Positions 62,557 to 64,000 of a stretch of 64,000 nt of DNA are shown here, piece after piece. The notes under the pieces are model-generated. The model did not search any database. It saw only the letters and a program-made list of their open reading frames with translations, and was not told the DNA's origin. The DNA is taken from contig JAYESD010000001.1 of NCBI GenBank assembly GCA_036927565.1, positions 143,891,415 to 143,955,414 on the forward strand, read 5' to 3'. Made by a program: the position numbers and the translations under genes. The DNA is from Tuctoria greenei (lineage: Eukaryota > Streptophyta > Magnoliopsida > Poales > Poaceae). Position 1 is the stretch's first letter. Every line of letters starts with the position of its first letter.

Positions 62557-63747
62557 TCCAGGTTGACCGTTAGGTAATTCATCTATCCATTACATTAGTT
62601 TTGTTTTTCATACCTAGAGTCCACAAAAAAAGCCACAAAAAAACTTGTAGTTTAGTAGATCTGTTTATTACTTTGTTCAAACCACATTGAGCCTTTGCAA
62701 CTTTGTTATTCAGTTTGGTTTTGTTGAGTTTGTGTCCTTTGTTGAGTCATATTGCTGGTTTACAAAGTGTTTTTGTCTTAGTTTGAGTTTTACATTGTGT
62801 GATTCATCCTTTTGAATCACGTCATCACGTCCAGATTAGATTCACCTCTGTCCAGTTTGGTATTTTCATCATATCTCTCACATACGAACTCGGATTTTTG
62901 TGTTATTGTACTTTCTGGAAAGCTTAATAAGTGCTCTATAACTTTAATATTCATCATTTTCCCAGAAAATATAGTTATCGATGTCTAAATTGCATTAGAT
63001 CCGAATCTGTTATTGACCTAAAAATTCTGAACAGTCTGTATTTCGGGGTCAGTATCTCCTATTGTTCTTTTCCAAAATAGGTCTTCTATATATTGAAATT
63101 TAAGAGGAGAGATATATCTACAATCTTGCTGTTCTAAGTTTTCCAATTTAGAGCCTATAAGTGTGCCTATTTGTCCTTGAAAGATTGAGCAGAAAATCTG
63201 CGACAGACACATGAGATATCTTGGGTTGATTTTTATTGTGTTCTTCCCTTGCAGCACATTCTGAAAAAAAAAAGAAAAAAGAAAAAGGCAAGTGCAAAAC
63301 AAGAAACAAAAGCCGCACAACAAAAGAGGAAAAAAAAACAACAACAAAAACAGAAGTGCTTGCATTCTTTGTGTCATCTAGTTTTGTCTCATGTGTTGCT
63401 AGCTTGAACTACTAGGAACACATTTAGGCCAGCAACTTTGACAAATACTTTGGACACTTATTCAACTTTACTATCTGATTTCATTGTTACTAATCCTTGC
63501 TACATAGAAAGTGCCATCCAAGCTACACTTTACTCTTGAGCAGAATCGATACACCTTTGCAATCATCTCACGCTTCATTGGTTTCTTCATACCGGCCACC
63601 GTTTGCCACCTGCAGTGTCGGTAAGAACACTTGTAAGAGCGTGGTAAGACGCTTGAGAGTGTGTGATTCCACTTCCACTTTGCCATTATCCTTTGTAGTT
63701 GATAGGGATAACATATTTTTTGTGTTGTCTTCTGTTTGCTACTAACA
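62557..63747 (+). other. Long leader of element E
   Basis: About 1.2 kb without an open frame of note, T-rich in the first 700 bp and with an A-rich block at 63261-63356. Long leaders with possible introns occur in some Gypsy lineages. The stretch 63360-63747 has CT-rich parts before the gag ATG that could hold a 3' splice site, but I could not define an intron. Confidence 0.5.
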
Positions 63748-64000
63748 ATGTCAGGTAAAAGCAAGAATCATGCATTATATGCTGAGATGATGGACATGAT
63801 GAAGACGATGATCGAGTTGCTTAGTAAAAATCAAACATCAACCAAGGATTCACATGACATTCAGACCACCTCTACAACACCTTCCACAAGAAGTAATTAC
63901 ATTCGCCTATCTCTTCCTTCTTATGATGGTTTTGGTTATGATGAATATATTACTTGGGAAATAGAGGTGGATAAAATTTTTGGACAATGTCATATGTGTG
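63748..64000 (+). CDS. gag: gag of element E, N-terminus (truncated by window)
   Basis: ATG 63748 (MSGKSKNHALYAEMMDMMKT), a Ser/Thr-rich linker, then the beginning of a Gypsy retrotransposon gag domain: LSLPSYDGFGYDEYITWEIE followed by VDKIFGQC. The pattern of a Pro/aromatic-Asp-Gly start, then a Tyr-hydrophobic-Thr-Trp-Glu block, is typical of the family. The frame is open to the window edge, 84 codons. Confidence 0.75.
   Translation, partial: MSGKSKNHALYAEMMDMMKTMIELLSKNQTSTKDSHDIQTTSTTPSTRSNYIRLSLPSYDGFGYDEYITWEIEVDKIFGQCHMC

Larger units (their letters stand above)
61735..64000 (+). mobile_element. Gypsy element E, 5' end
   Basis: LTR ending TATCA at 62542, primer site, about 1.2 kb of leader and a gag start, running off the window. 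The left LTR border could not be fixed: candidates lie between about 61732 and 61880, and the matching duplication is outside the window. The open frame 61572-62168 bridges D and this LTR and is not a gene. Confidence 0.75.

Overview
This is plant nuclear DNA, almost certainly from a grass with a repeat-rich genome. I see no convincing host gene. Nearly every stretch can be assigned to LTR retrotransposons inserted into one another. The grass assignment is an inference from the element families: Sirevirus-type Copia elements, a Tat-lineage Gypsy element carrying an antisense gene with the 'putative gypsy type transposon' domain, and chromovirus-like Gypsy LTRs. The species cannot be read from the sequence.

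Left part (1-25390). Copia element A (- strand; its 3' end lies left of the window) ends with a 5' LTR at 3049-5033. It is inserted in a decayed element L (+ strand), visible at 5034-7029 and 20502-22785, whose 3' LTR is 21162-22785. A complete 13.5-kb Tat-type Gypsy element C (7035-20496, - strand, 1209-bp LTRs, ACATG target duplication) is also inserted in L. C carries gag, protease, RT, two RNase H domains and integrase on the minus strand. A multi-exon antisense gene lies on the plus strand between integrase and the 3' LTR. L itself interrupts D', a minus-strand Sirevirus remnant (22786-25390) with the RNase H end of pol, a long (AT)n tract and a decayed third ORF.

Middle part (25391-47124). 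Gypsy element H (+) is cut in its integrase by K, a solo LTR of about 2.67 kb (27273-42068, AGGTT duplication). K is itself split by a solo Sirevirus LTR (27666-29672, GCATG duplication), which contains plastid-like DNA with a 5S rRNA fragment, and by a complete Sirevirus B (30461-40571, CAAGG duplication, two 1810-bp LTRs). H ends in a fused gag fragment of Sirevirus D (42557-43437), followed by a K-related LTR fragment M and about 2.5 kb of unassigned repeat-like DNA.

Right part (47125-64000). A decayed Gypsy element G (RNase H and integrase) is interrupted by a complete small Copia element F (48313-53452, 327-bp LTRs, TGATC duplication) and then by Sirevirus D (5' LTR 53484-55026, gag, protease, integrase, RT, RNase H, start of a third ORF). 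D is interrupted by the 5' end of another Gypsy element E (LTR ending at 62542, gag starting at 63748), which runs off the window.

None of the elements is fully intact in coding sequence. Stops and frameshifts are frequent, and many are compatible with C-to-T decay. The observations most worth following are: (1) a 98-nt second exon of an LTR-encoded mini-gene, conserved in length, phase and peptide between LTRs K and M; (2) arrays of a 12-bp palindrome shared by Sirevirus LTRs, a Sirevirus gag ORF, the segment upstream of the Sirevirus third ORF, and the unrelated LTR K; (3) a 57-bp tandem array with a G-box in most units of the LTRs of C; (4) plastid-like DNA inside a solo LTR.
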